Positions 42,715-52,362 of a stretch of DNA of 64,000 bases are shown here, piece after piece. The DNA lies in assembly GCA_019638455.1 (NCBI GenBank), contig JAHBTU010000003.1, positions 248,001 to 312,000 on the forward strand, given 5' to 3'. The position numbers and the translations under genes were made by a program. This DNA comes from Saprospiraceae bacterium (GTDB lineage Bacteria > Bacteroidota > Bacteroidia > Chitinophagales > Saprospiraceae). The notes beneath the pieces are model-generated. The model was not told where the DNA came from. It saw only the letters and a list, made by a program, of their open reading frames with translations, and did not search any database. Position 1 is the stretch's first letter. Each line of letters begins with the position of its first letter.

Positions 42715-43811
42715 GCACTAATAGACGGCTATTTCACACCAGCTACCATAACACATGCCCAAAGTTCACCAAGCGCCGCTTGCGATGTTGTCGAATGCCT
42801 CCCTCCTTGCGACACCGAAACAGGTCTTGCCGACACCAAAACCCGGTTTTTCCAGCAAAAACTGGCGTGGACAACCAAAACCGCCGCCTACCCCTCCATC
42901 ACCGACCCAAACCAGCGCCGGACCGAAGCCGATGCCAACAATCACGAGACAGCTCGCGCAGGGCTGTGGGTGCTCGACAGCAACGGGACGGTGCTTGACA
43001 CTTGGCTCGGCCCACACGACCCAGACTTGATTGTTGTTAGAGGGGTGTTGCCTGCCTCCGACGGCGGGTTCATTGCCCACGGGCGCACCTATTGGGGAGA
43101 AGGGCAGTGGGGCAGCAAAGTACAAGAAACCCTGCTCAAGTTTGATTCCACGCTCAGCCCCAATGGCTCAAGCACATCGGCCCGAGCAGCAGCAACTACA
43201 ACGGCATCTACGACATGACGCGGACCCCCGACGGGCACTACCTCGTGGCGGGGCGGCGCACGGCCTACGGCGACCTCGCCCAGCCCAGCGGCGGGGACTG
43301 GGGTGGGTGGCTCTACAAGTTCACGGAGCAGGGCGACAGCCTCTGGTCGAGGGCCGACAACGCACCGGCGCCGCACGTCCCCGGCGGTGAGTTTGCCTAC
43401 GGCGGGGTGGGCATCCTGAGCAGCGGCAGCGTGGTGGCGGGCGGCTTGGGGACTTTGAGCACCCAGTTCGTGGGCTGGGTGGTGAAGGTGACCGCGGATG
43501 GTTGCATGGACACTGTTTTTTGCGCCGCGGTGGGGGCTGGGGAGCCGCCCTCGCGCGTGCTCGACGCCTCCCTGCTTTCCATTGCCCCCAACCCCGCCCG
43601 CGCCACCGTGTCGCTGGCGCTCGAAGGGGAGGCGGTGGGCGACAGGCCCGTCCGATTTTCCATCCACAATCTGCTGGGGCAGGAGGTGTGGTCGGCGCGG
43701 TCCGCGTCGGGTCGGGAGGAGGTGTGGTTGTCGGGCTGGCCGGCGGGGGCCTACATCGCGCGGGCGGAGTCGGCGCGGGGGGTGGCGGCGCGGGTGTTTG
43801 TGAAGGAGTGA
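42715..43811 (+). pseudogene. C-terminal remainder of the disrupted T9SS protein (nonsense codon and frameshift)
   Basis: After the TAA the same frame continues (LIDGYFTPATITHAQSSPSA, then CDVVECLPPCDTETGLADTK, GLWVLDSNGTVLDTWLGP) to the CCCC run at 43158-43161, where it must move to another frame to read PQWLKHIGPSSSNYNGIYDM and on. One extra C would restore it. The rest (MTRTPDGHYLVAGRRTAYG, GGWLYKFTEQGDSLW) is a bridging propeller-like region, and the last ~75 residues form a T9SS sorting domain (SIAPNPARATVSLAL, FSIHNLLGQEVW, WPAGAYIARAE). Because sequence quality on both sides is good, this is either a young pseudogene or an assembly error. A free-standing 198-residue ORF starts at 43215. 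Confidence 0.7.
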
Positions 43812-43836
43812 GGGGCAACGCGATGCCCCTCACCCC

Positions 43837-46800
43837 TCATAGTTTTATCAACCTGAGTATTTTTGCCTCACCACTTGCCAAACTGATTTTTACCCAATAT
43901 CCAGATGGCGGTAGGGCTTCCAACTCAAGCGCCACCGTATGCCTCTCCCGGTGGGCATCCGTTTTTTTCAGAAAAACCAGTTGCCCCAATGAATTGAACA
44001 ACGCGACCTCCAGCGCCGCGGGCTGTTCAAGTTCCACATCCAACGTGGCTTTCCCAAAAGTCGGATTGGGAAAAAGCGCCAAGCTTGAAATCATTTCTGG
44101 CGCTCCTGTATGCAATGTGCCGACCGCGATGGGGCCGACCACCTGAGTGCAGCCCAGCAAATCCGTCACCGTAGCGTAGTAGATGCCAGCTGACAGTCCC
44201 GTGGCGACCGGGCCCGTTTGCCCGCCAGTGTTCGGGCTCCATTCCACTGCATAAAAAGGAGGCACATTGAGCGTGATGGACCAACCGTTGGCGGAAGAGT
44301 CTGTCGTCCATGAAAATAACAACAAGGGCGGCTCGACCACAATAAAGGTGAAAAACTTGAAACAACCCGCAGCGTCTGTCAGGGTTAGGGAGTAGGTGCC
44401 AGCTGTAAGATTGGTAAGGTGAGGCCCTATATGGCCAGTGTTCCAGAAAAATTGATATTCGGGAGTGCCGCCAAATGCTTGTACCGATATGGCGCCCGTG
44501 TTGCCTCCGCGACAGGCGACATCGGTTTTCACCCAATCCACGCCCAACGGGGTGCTGAGCGCCTCGATGTCGTAGAGCAGCGACACTTGGGTGCAGCCGA
44601 CATGGTCTGTTGCCGTCAGTTGATATTGCCCTGCGGCAAGCCCTGTGATGGAGGCCGTTTGTTGGCCGCTGTTCCACAAGAAGGAGTAAGGGGCGGTGCC
44701 CCCAGCCACTTTTAGGAAGATAGCACCGCCGCTGTCGCCGCATCGGTCTTGTCGCACGGAATCGGTGGTGATTTGCAGTCCGAGCGCAGGTTGCGTGATG
44801 TTCACGTTGGGCGATATGTATGTGCAGCCAAAAAAGTCAGTGATAGTGAGCCGGTAAATTCCGGCGGAGAGGTGTTCCAGATTTTGGCTTGTTGCGCCAT
44901 TGTTCCACAAAAAAGCAAATGGCGGCAAACCTCCTGAAAATGCCGTTTGAATCACCCCGGTGGAATCGTCCTTGCACAACACGTTGATTTGGTTGACGAT
45001 ATTAAAAACCACGGGCGGCGCTTCCTCAATCGTGTAGGGCGGCGAAATGGCCACGCAGCCTTGCGCGTCTGTCACCGTCACCGTGTAGATGCCCCCTGAC
45101 AAATTGTTCGCTTGGTCAGTCGGGTTGGGAATGTTGGGGTGCAAACCCACCGGAGGCGACCAAGCGAATTGGAATGGCCCCGAGCCATTGACTACTTGCA
45201 CCACGATGCGACCATCGTCGGCACCGGGGCAAGAAACAGGTTTGACCTCAAGGGTGCGCACCGTGAAACTTTGTTTTCGGTCAATCACATTCAGGTCGCT
45301 CAGCACCTTCACGCAGCCGCTCGCATCTTGCACCGTGACCGAATACTGACCAGCATTCAAGTCGTAAATGTTTTGAGTGACAGCGCCATTGCTCCACACA
45401 TATTGGTAGGGCGGCACACCCCCAGTCACGTTCAATTCGATGCTGCCCAACGAAAGACCAATGCACGGAATATCGGTGATGTTCGGCTCTATGGTCAGGG
45501 CGGGCGGTTGGGTCACCACAAGCGGCCCCAATATATGGGTGCATCCTTTGGCATCGGTGGTGGTGAGGGTGTAGGAGCCTGCTTTGATGGCCAACAGGTT
45601 TTTGGTGATGGCTCCGTTGCTCCAAGAATAGGAGTAAGACGTGGTGCCCCCCGAAGTGTTGATGGTGATGCTCCCATTCGGTTCATCCGCGCAGGTCACA
45701 TGTTGCAGCGAAAGCAGCGTGGAAGTCAAAGGCAGTTCGGGTTGGGCCAGCCAGAAGGTCTGCTCTATGGAGCAGCCCCGCCCGTCTTGCACTTTCACGA
45801 TGTATTGACCCGCCGGGACATCGGCCAAGGTGAAGCCTCCTGCTTGGCCATTCCAAGTCACGTTGACGCTGCCTTGCGTGCCGCTGACCTCCACCGAAAT
45901 GCGCCCGGTGGAAGCGCCAAAGCAATCGGCAGGCACAAAGTCATTGACCGTCAGTGTCAGCAGTTGAGGCGCGTTGAGCGTGATGTCGGTTGTCGCCACG
46001 GAGCATCCCGCCGCATCGGTTACGGTGAGACCGTAGTGGCCGTTGGTTTGGCTTTCCAAAATGTTCAGACCCACACCCGACGGGCCGTGGCTCCAATCGA
46101 ACAGATAGGGCGGTGTGCCGCCGCTGACAAGGGCTTCTATGCGGCCATCCTGCGCTCCCACACAAATAGGGTGGGTGGTGAGCACATCATCAAGCGCCAA
46201 CGCGGCAGGCTGCGAGAGGGTGGTGACAAATGTGTCGGAACAGCCGTTTGCATCCGTCACGGTGGCTGAGTAGTTCCCGGCTGGGAGGTTGTTCAGCGAA
46301 TTTTGAGTGGCGCCGTTGCTCCACAAAAATTGATATGGCAACACACCGCCCGCTGTTTCAATAGAAATAGTGCCTGTATTTTCCCCAAAACAAAGGATGT
46401 CTTGGATGATGCCTTCCGAAACGACGAGCGGCGGCGGCTCGGAAATGTTGTAAACATCCGTCGTGAAGGAACAGCCGTTGGCATCCGTCACGGTGGCTGT
46501 GTAGTCGCCGGGAGCCAAATTGGCAAGGTCTTCCGTCGTCGCCGCATTTGACCAAACAAAACTGTACGGCGGGGTCGCGCCAAAAATGGCGAGGTCAATC
46601 GCCCCAGAATTGGCACCATTGCAGGCTACGTTGGTCAGGTTGTTGAGCACTAATTGGAGCGGGGGCGGGGCGGTAATTTCCAGATTGCTCAACACTTGCG
46701 AACAGGCACCATCGGTGATGGTGACAGAATATGTGCCCGGTGGCAAGCTGCTGATGGTTGGGGTGATTTGGCCAGTATTCCAACTGATTGCCGGGTTGGT

Positions 46801-49788
46801 ACCATTCACGCTGAGCGTGATGCTGCCTGTGTTTTGGCCGGGACATTGAATGTGCAGGATTTCATCCACTTCGACGGAGAAACCTGGCGCATTGAGCACG
46901 ATTTGCGGCATCACCATCGAACAGCCGCCGCCGGATGCGTCGGTTACCGTGACGCGATAACCGCCTTGTTGCAAGCCCGTGATGGTGCCGAGGCCTGTTA
47001 TATCGGTCAAAGTGCCTGCGGCCGGTCCCGACCAAGTGAAGGCGTAGGGCGGTGTCCCATTGAGCGGCTCGAGGGTGATGCTACCGTCCATGCCGCCGCA
47101 GACAGAGGGATTTTGCACCGACTGGATGGCGGTTTGCGTCACGTTGTTCAGGGTGTGTACTTTGATAGACTTCGACGACGAGCAACTGTTTCCATCTGTT
47201 ACTGTCACGGTGTATGTCGTTGTGGTGCCGGGTGTTGCGCTGGCTTGCACAGGTATGTTTTGCAAATTCAGCCCATTGCTCCAAGTGTAGGAGAGCGGCG
47301 AGGGACCGTTTCCGTTGGCGTTCAACGTGATGGACTTTCCACGACATACCGTCACGGAATCGCCTTGCGCGATTTGTACGGTTGGTAAAGGGTTCACCGT
47401 GACCGCGACGGCGGCGGTGTCTGCGCAACCCAGACTTGTTTGATTCAATACATAATAGGTCGCGCTGGCGTTCGGCACGATGAACGGCGAGGAAAGTTGG
47501 TTGCCCATAGTGAGCGGCAGCGCAAAATAATAGCTGGCCGTGCCCCCTGCATTGGCGGTGTCCGTCGTCGCGTTGGAAAGGTTGACCGATTGACCCAAGC
47601 AAACAGGGGGCAGGGGGGTGGACGACAGCGCGGGGGTGGGGTTCACTGTTGCTGTCACGGGTGTGCGGATGCTGGCACAATTCGCCCCCGGCAGCGAGTC
47701 TTGCAGGTAAAAAGTTTTGGTTTGTGCCAATGAGGCCAAAGTCAGGGTAGAGCCGGTGCCGATAGGTGCGTGGCTGCCGACATTATCAAACCAAAAAAAC
47801 TGACCGACAGGGGCGCCATTGGCCGTCAGCACGATGGTCTCTCCGGCACAGACGACTGCCCCGTTGCCGGTCGGTGTTGCGATGAACGTGTCATCGTCCA
47901 TGCCATTGCAATTTTCGTCCACGCCATTACACAGGATTTCTGTCGCTCCGGGATAGATATCCGCGTCATCGTCGTCGCAATCGCCGTCGTTTGGCACATA
48001 ACCCGGCGGCGCGTTCGGGGTGCAAAGAATGACGCGGCGCTCAGGGTCGCCAAACCCATCGCCGTCCGCGTCGAGGAAAAACGAGTAGTCTGGCTCGCCA
48101 TCCACGGTGGAGCCATAAAACGCCAGATTGTCAATACCGATGTCGCCATAAGAGCCGAACACACCTGTGGCGACAAATTGAAACACCGCGATTTGAGCAT
48201 CGAAAGCGGCAAGGCTCACATACTCGCGTCGCCAGCGTTTGCCCTGATTGCCGCTCCACGATTGGAGGGTGGTCCAGTTTTGCCCCCCGTCGGTAGAGAT
48301 TTGCAAGGCGAGGTTGCTCATCAGGCCAGTCGTGGTGTTCATGTAAAGGTCGAAGGAAAAATGGCAGGGTTGTCCTGCTGAGGCCACTACTTGCACGCAC
48401 AAAGTGCGGAGGATGGCCGTCTCGCCATTGGCACCCGTAGGCGAGCAGGCATTTCTAAAATAGAGATAATTGCCCGTACCACCCGATGCGGCGGGCGGCC
48501 CCGCAGTTGGGAACACCAGCCCCGGCCCCGTCCATACCTTCCATTCGTAATTGTCATCCGGCACGTTTTGCCAAAGGCCGGGCAACGGACAGGGAGCGGC
48601 GCAACCCGCCGGACAAGTCGGCAAGTCGTCGAAATTTTCCAAAAGGGTAGGGGGACAATTGGTGAAAAACCGGGCGTGGGCGCTGTTAGGCCCCCACACA
48701 CCGGGTGCGCAAAGGCGCCGCACATACACCTGATAGGTGGTCAATGTCGTCAGTCCGGCAAGTGGGAGCGGCAGGGCAATGGGTTCTTGCAGCGCCACGA
48801 TGGTGCCGCCGTTCCCGGCGCTGCTGCCAGTGCCGGGAATGAAACCCGCTGGGCCGTATTCCACTATCACGCTATCTGTGCCTTGAGTCCAAGAAATATC
48901 TGCCGACGACTCGGTGATGTTGGTGACCGTCAGGTTCTCCACCGTTGCGCAGCCGGTAGGCGCAAACACGAGTTGGAACAGGCGCAGTCGGCCCTTGTCG
49001 TTCGTCTTATTGTCACAAATTTCGATTTGCCACACCCCGTTGGGATTCTGGTTGTTGGCAAAAGGCGCAAAAGATTGAAACGGAAGATAGTAACCCGTAA
49101 AATTGTCTTGTTCGGCAGCCGCCGAAAGAGGGAGAGCGCCGGGTTGCTCGGTCAATTCCACAAATTGGGCGCAGGGGTTGCCCGCCGGGTCGCCGATGTT
49201 TTTGTCGCTCGCGTTTAGTCCGCCTACGATTTGAACACGGGTTCCGTCGGGCGACCACAGCCATGCACTGAGGTCGGAGCGCCAGGGGTGTTCGAGCATG
49301 ATTCTCACCCCGCGCAGTGCCACATCGTTGCCGAGGGAACTACCCGGTGCGTTGTTGACGTGTATTTTGAAAAATTGGTTACTCCCGCAAGAAGTGTCGC
49401 GGAGCTCGAAATCAAGCGGGCAGGGGCGTTTGTTGTTGAGGTCGGTGGCAAAGCTGCGCGGTGCGCTCCAATCGCTGAAGCTGGCATCCGGGCACACCAC
49501 CCGCACCCGGAAGTGGTACTGCTGGCCGGGAGTGAGGTTGCTCAGCAGTAGAGGCGGGGCACCGTTCACAAAATGAGTGGGGGTGCCAGATAAAGGCTGG
49601 TTGGCCTCGCGGAGCTCGATTTGGTATTCGTCGCCCACATCGGTCCATGTGAGTTGGGCGGTGGAATCAGTGACGAGAGAAGCGGAAAGGAGCTCGGGGC
49701 GAGGGCATTGAGCCACAACGTGGTTTGAGGCAAAAAAGAGCAATAAAACTGGCAAGAGCCAGACACAGCGCAGGTATTGGAAAGTCAT
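43837..49788 (-). CDS. Giant T9SS adhesin with FN3, P-domain, MopE-like and SprB repeats
   Basis: A 1983-residue cell-surface protein. Order from the N-terminus: signal peptide (MTFQYLRCVWLLPVLLLFF); fibronectin III (~40-120); a proprotein-convertase P-like domain (~130-300: VRIMLEHPWRSDLSAWLWSP, GVWQIEICDN); a second FN3 with TNITESSADISWTQ; a MAM-like jelly roll (FSFDLYMNTTTGLMSNLALQ, DIGIDNLAFYG); a MopE-type metal-binding motif (DADGDGFGD, GDCDDDDADIYPGA, DENCNGMDDD); Ig-like segments; 12-13 SprB repeats (GGTPPYxxxWSNG...AGxYxVTVTDANGC); and a T9SS sorting domain (LALFPNPTFGKATLDV, LFNSLGQLVFL). SprB repeats occur in gliding and surface adhesins of Bacteroidota. It starts at ATG 49786-49788; an ATG 7 codons upstream is possible. 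Confidence 0.9.
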   Translation of the reverse strand: MTFQYLRCVWLLPVLLLFFASNHVVAQCPRPELLSASLVTDSTAQLTWTDVGDEYQIELREANQPLSGTPTHFVNGAPPLLLSNLTPGQQYHFRVRVVCPDASFSDWSAPRSFATDLNNKRPCPLDFELRDTSCGSNQFFKIHVNNAPGSSLGNDVALRGVRIMLEHPWRSDLSAWLWSPDGTRVQIVGGLNASDKNIGDPAGNPCAQFVELTEQPGALPLSAAAEQDNFTGYYLPFQSFAPFANNQNPNGVWQIEICDNKTNDKGRLRLFQLVFAPTGCATVENLTVTNITESSADISWTQGTDSVIVEYGPAGFIPGTGSSAGNGGTIVALQEPIALPLPLAGLTTLTTYQVYVRRLCAPGVWGPNSAHARFFTNCPPTLLENFDDLPTCPAGCAAPCPLPGLWQNVPDDNYEWKVWTGPGLVFPTAGPPAASGGTGNYLYFRNACSPTGANGETAILRTLCVQVVASAGQPCHFSFDLYMNTTTGLMSNLALQISTDGGQNWTTLQSWSGNQGKRWRREYVSLAAFDAQIAVFQFVATGVFGSYGDIGIDNLAFYGSTVDGEPDYSFFLDADGDGFGDPERRVILCTPNAPPGYVPNDGDCDDDDADIYPGATEILCNGVDENCNGMDDDTFIATPTGNGAVVCAGETIVLTANGAPVGQFFWFDNVGSHAPIGTGSTLTLASLAQTKTFYLQDSLPGANCASIRTPVTATVNPTPALSSTPLPPVCLGQSVNLSNATTDTANAGGTASYYFALPLTMGNQLSSPFIVPNASATYYVLNQTSLGCADTAAVAVTVNPLPTVQIAQGDSVTVCRGKSITLNANGNGPSPLSYTWSNGLNLQNIPVQASATPGTTTTYTVTVTDGNSCSSSKSIKVHTLNNVTQTAIQSVQNPSVCGGMDGSITLEPLNGTPPYAFTWSGPAAGTLTDITGLGTITGLQQGGYRVTVTDASGGGCSMVMPQIVLNAPGFSVEVDEILHIQCPGQNTGSITLSVNGTNPAISWNTGQITPTISSLPPGTYSVTITDGACSQVLSNLEITAPPPLQLVLNNLTNVACNGANSGAIDLAIFGATPPYSFVWSNAATTEDLANLAPGDYTATVTDANGCSFTTDVYNISEPPPLVVSEGIIQDILCFGENTGTISIETAGGVLPYQFLWSNGATQNSLNNLPAGNYSATVTDANGCSDTFVTTLSQPAALALDDVLTTHPICVGAQDGRIEALVSGGTPPYLFDWSHGPSGVGLNILESQTNGHYGLTVTDAAGCSVATTDITLNAPQLLTLTVNDFVPADCFGASTGRISVEVSGTQGSVNVTWNGQAGGFTLADVPAGQYIVKVQDGRGCSIEQTFWLAQPELPLTSTLLSLQHVTCADEPNGSITINTSGGTTSYSYSWSNGAITKNLLAIKAGSYTLTTTDAKGCTHILGPLVVTQPPALTIEPNITDIPCIGLSLGSIELNVTGGVPPYQYVWSNGAVTQNIYDLNAGQYSVTVQDASGCVKVLSDLNVIDRKQSFTVRTLEVKPVSCPGADDGRIVVQVVNGSGPFQFAWSPPVGLHPNIPNPTDQANNLSGGIYTVTVTDAQGCVAISPPYTIEEAPPVVFNIVNQINVLCKDDSTGVIQTAFSGGLPPFAFLWNNGATSQNLEHLSAGIYRLTITDFFGCTYISPNVNITQPALGLQITTDSVRQDRCGDSGGAIFLKVAGGTAPYSFLWNSGQQTASITGLAAGQYQLTATDHVGCTQVSLLYDIEALSTPLGVDWVKTDVACRGGNTGAISVQAFGGTPEYQFFWNTGHIGPHLTNLTAGTYSLTLTDAAGCFKFFTFIVVEPPLLLFSWTTDSSANGWSITLNVPPFYAVEWSPNTGGQTGPVATGLSAGIYYATVTDLLGCTQVVGPIAVGTLHTGAPEMISSLALFPNPTFGKATLDVELEQPAALEVALFNSLGQLVFLKKTDAHRERHTVALELEALPPSGYWVKISLASGEAKILRLIKL

Positions 49789-50048
49789 GTCGTCGGGAAG
49801 GATTAGCAAGGTGAATGAATCGGGTTTTAGTCTCGGGGCCGCTTTCAGACGCGCTCTGGCGGATGCGTAACAAATCGCTCAAAGTTTTGAAATTTGTCGG
49901 CAGCGCGTGGGGGGAAACGTGGTTTTTGTCATTTTTGGTGAAAAAATGCCGTGAGTGCGGTAGGCAAAATTCAGGCCGGAAAGGGCTTGAAATGACTATG
50001 CACCAAAGAAATGGCCTCGGACAATAACAACTTTTCAGGCCGGCAACC

Positions 50049-50056
50049 TACGTTTG
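50049..50056 (+). promoter_or_regulatory. Possible -7 element TACGTTTG for the AlkZ-like gene
   Basis: Fits TAnnTTTG, 19 bp before the start codon. The -33 TTG is not evident, so this would imply a very short leader. Confidence 0.35.
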
Positions 50057-50075
50057 CACGGCTCAACTTCTTCAA

Positions 50076-51146
50076 ATGCTTCAATCAGAAATCGCCTCTT
50101 TTAGGCTTCAAAACCAACTCATTACGCACCCGTCTTTCACCCAACCGAAAGACGTGGCCGCGTGGCTCGGCGCGATGCAAGCGCAGGATTACACCCACGC
50201 CAAATGGGCGATTGGCCTGCGCATCCCCGCCTCCACCGATGCCGACATTGAGGCTGCGCTTGACCGGGGCGACATCGTGCGCACCCACGTCCTGCGCCCG
50301 ACTTGGCATTTCGCCGCCGCCGAAGACATCCGTTGGATGCTGGCACTATCCGCGCCACAGGTCAAATCCGCTACTGTCGCCATGAACAAGCAGCTTGGAT
50401 TGGACGAGGTTTTATTCAAACGCACCAACGCGCTCATCGCCAAAGCATTGGAAGGCGGAAAACAACTTACTCGAGAGGAAATCATGGCCGAATTGGCAAA
50501 ATCGGGCATCGTTGCCAACAATTCGCAGGCTACCCATATCATGTTCGAGGCGGAACTGGATGCCATCGTCTGCAACGGCTCGCGGCGCGGCAAACAGCAG
50601 ACCTACGCGCTGCTCGACGAGCGCATCCCGCCCGGCAAAATGCTCGCTCGCCCCGATGCCATCGCCGAACTTGCCCGGCGCTATTTCACGAGTCATGCAC
50701 CCGCTTCGCTGGCCGATTTTCAATGGTGGTCGGGCTTGCGGGCTGCCGATGCGAGAGCAGGCTTGGAAGCGATGCAGCCGTTTTTGACAAAAGAAATTGT
50801 TGAAAACCAAACCCTTTGGCTGCCCAATGATTTTAAGCCCAAGCCTGCTTTGTCTTTGAGCGTGCATCTGCTGCCCGCTTTTGATGAGTTTTTGGTGAGT
50901 TACACCGACCGCCGCGCCTCGCTCCATTCTTCCCGAAAGGCGCAAACCATCACAGTCAACGGGATTTTCAAACCCGTCGTCGCGGTGAACGGTTGGGTGA
51001 AAGGCATCTGGAAACGGACCTTCAAAAAGGACTCGGTTTTGATTGAAAAAGAGATGTATGAAGAATTGTCGGCGGCGGAACACGAGGCTTTTGAAATGGA
51101 AGCAAAACGGTTTGAAACATTTGCCCTTGCTCAAAAAAACACTTGA
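50076..51146 (+). CDS. Winged-helix DNA glycosylase-like protein (AlkZ/YcaQ family)
   Basis: A 356-residue protein of the HTH_42 (DUF1006) family. It begins with a helical segment (RLQNQLITHPSFTQPKDVAAWLGAMQAQDYTHAKWAIGLR) typical of this family, including the Q-x-Q-D/Y element near the catalytic site of AlkZ, then tandem winged helices (RPTWHFAAAEDIRWML, ELDAIVCNGSRRGKQQTYALLDERIP, AELARRYFTSHAPASLADFQWWSGL) and a C-terminal beta subdomain (LLPAFDEFLVSYTDR). AlkZ unhooks interstrand crosslinks and YcaQ relatives remove alkylated bases; the substrate here is open. A possible -7 box lies upstream. It heads a run of co-directional genes. Confidence 0.85.
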   Translation: MLQSEIASFRLQNQLITHPSFTQPKDVAAWLGAMQAQDYTHAKWAIGLRIPASTDADIEAALDRGDIVRTHVLRPTWHFAAAEDIRWMLALSAPQVKSATVAMNKQLGLDEVLFKRTNALIAKALEGGKQLTREEIMAELAKSGIVANNSQATHIMFEAELDAIVCNGSRRGKQQTYALLDERIPPGKMLARPDAIAELARRYFTSHAPASLADFQWWSGLRAADARAGLEAMQPFLTKEIVENQTLWLPNDFKPKPALSLSVHLLPAFDEFLVSYTDRRASLHSSRKAQTITVNGIFKPVVAVNGWVKGIWKRTFKKDSVLIEKEMYEELSAAEHEAFEMEAKRFETFALAQKNT

Positions 51147-51182
51147 AATACCTTTTGACCCAACTCGATTTCTTCGAAGAAA

Positions 51183-51815
51183 ATGAACGACTCGCAACGC
51201 CTCGCCGACCCCGGCATTCATCTGTACGACTTCGCCACGCATTTCATCGTCCATTGTCCCAAATGCGCGGGCAAGGCGCACGTCAACCCCGTTGGGGATA
51301 ATTTTCCGAAATACGGCAATTTTCAAGGCGTGGAATGGCGGCTTGTCTGCACGGCCTGCTTCCATGTCGAGACCACCGGCCATTGGTACGGCGCGGCAAC
51401 GGCTTTTGTCTCGGTCAAATGCCGCGAGTGCCACGCGCCCCTGCGACGCTCCGCCCCATGGAACGGCCTTTGGAAAAAACTGGCCATGCACTGCGAGACC
51501 TGTGGCGACGACTGCGAATACGAAGCGCAGATTTCCCAACACCCCTTCCACGAAGGCCGCAAAACCGACCCGGTGTTTGGCCTCCCGTTGTGGTTGCAAA
51601 AAGAATTTCGCGACGACTTGTTTTGGGCGTACAACTACGAGCATTTAGGTTTGCTGCGCCAATACATCGGGGCCAAGTTGCGCGAACGCGGCATTGAACC
51701 GCGCAACACCATTCGGAAAAACAGCGCGATGTTGAGCCGTTTGCCGGAATTTATGAAGAAAGCCGCCAACCGCAACGGGCTTTTGAAATTGATAGAACAC
51801 CTTGAACGTCAGTAA
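51183..51815 (+). CDS. Multi-zinc-ribbon protein
   Basis: A 210-residue cytoplasmic protein with four CxxC pairs: CPKC (near residue 25), CTAC (~58), CREC (~80), CETC (~104), making two treble-clef or zinc-ribbon modules, then a helical C-terminal half (PLWLQKEFRDDLFWAYNYEH, GLLRQYIGAKLRERGI, RLPEFMKKAANRNGLLKLIE). Similar proteins with this N-Zn/C-helical layout are found in Bacteroidota without a known function. Zinc ribbons often bind nucleic acid or proteins. It begins 36 bp after the AlkZ-like gene, likely the same transcript. Confidence 0.7.
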   Translation: MNDSQRLADPGIHLYDFATHFIVHCPKCAGKAHVNPVGDNFPKYGNFQGVEWRLVCTACFHVETTGHWYGAATAFVSVKCRECHAPLRRSAPWNGLWKKLAMHCETCGDDCEYEAQISQHPFHEGRKTDPVFGLPLWLQKEFRDDLFWAYNYEHLGLLRQYIGAKLRERGIEPRNTIRKNSAMLSRLPEFMKKAANRNGLLKLIEHLERQ

Positions 51816-51836
51816 AAAATGGAACTTTGAATAAAC

Positions 51837-51870
51837 ACGTTTACGAAACTTTTAAAAGTTTCGTAAACGT
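51837..51870. promoter_or_regulatory. 34-bp perfect palindrome
   Basis: Each half reads ACGTTTACGAAACTTTT in its own direction, with no spacer. It lies in the 81-bp gap between the zinc-ribbon and DUF3592 genes, and could be an operator for a dimeric regulator or a terminator hairpin (there is no U-tract after it). The flanks TTGAACG(T/A)CA(G/A)TAA and ATGGAACT occur on both sides of the palindrome, as an imperfect ~27-bp direct repeat (about 51799 and 51876). Confidence 0.65.
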
Positions 51871-51896
51871 ACCGAATCCTTGAACGACAATAATCA

Positions 51897-52352
51897 ATGG
51901 AACTCAGAGACAAAATCTGGCTTGGCTTCTGCGGGATGTTTGCCTTCGTCGGCACCATGTTCCTCATCATCGGTTGGAGCCATTGGCAATCCACCTACCG
52001 CATCGTCCGCAACGGCGTGCAGACGCAGGGCATCGTCGTCGAAAACGTCCACAAGCCGCGACGCGGCCTGGAGCGGCAAACGACTTCACTCGCTCCGGTC
52101 GTGCAGTTTTTCACCGCCACCGGCGAGCAAAAACTGTATTACTCCCAGACTTACACCACGCCCGTCTCGCACCAGGTTGGCGAAGTTGTGACGATTTGGT
52201 ACCTGCCCGACGACCTGAACCAGGCCACACTCAACGGCGCGGACGCGTGGATTTTCCCGGTCGTGTTTGGTATTTTCGGCGTGGCGGCGGCGCTCATCGG
52301 ATACCCGGCGCTGCTCAAGTTTCTTTTCCGAAAAATTTTTTCAAACACCTGA
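51897..52352 (+). CDS. DUF3592-like membrane protein
   Basis: A 151-residue protein with TM1 LGFCGMFAFVGTMFLIIGW, a periplasmic/cytoplasmic beta domain (GVQTQGIVVENV, APVVQFFTATGEQKLYYSQTY, GEVVTIWYLPDDLNQATLN), and TM2 WIFPVVFGIFGVAAALIGY. The TM-(G-x-V)-(P-V-V-x-F)-(V-x-V-x-Y-x-P)-TM pattern is DUF3592. The function is unknown. It ends 10 bp before the next gene. Confidence 0.78.
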   Translation: MELRDKIWLGFCGMFAFVGTMFLIIGWSHWQSTYRIVRNGVQTQGIVVENVHKPRRGLERQTTSLAPVVQFFTATGEQKLYYSQTYTTPVSHQVGEVVTIWYLPDDLNQATLNGADAWIFPVVFGIFGVAAALIGYPALLKFLFRKIFSNT

Positions 52353-52362
52353 ATTTTCCCAA

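Noticed and set aside
45112..46269. A 385-codon plus-strand frame opposite the SprB adhesin
   Set aside because: It is a mirror of repetitive coding DNA; low-complexity Arg/His/Gly content and no domain.
44150..47200. Repeated DNA in the adhesin gene
   Set aside because: Explained by the SprB protein repeats; units diverge at the DNA level and are not an array of spacers.
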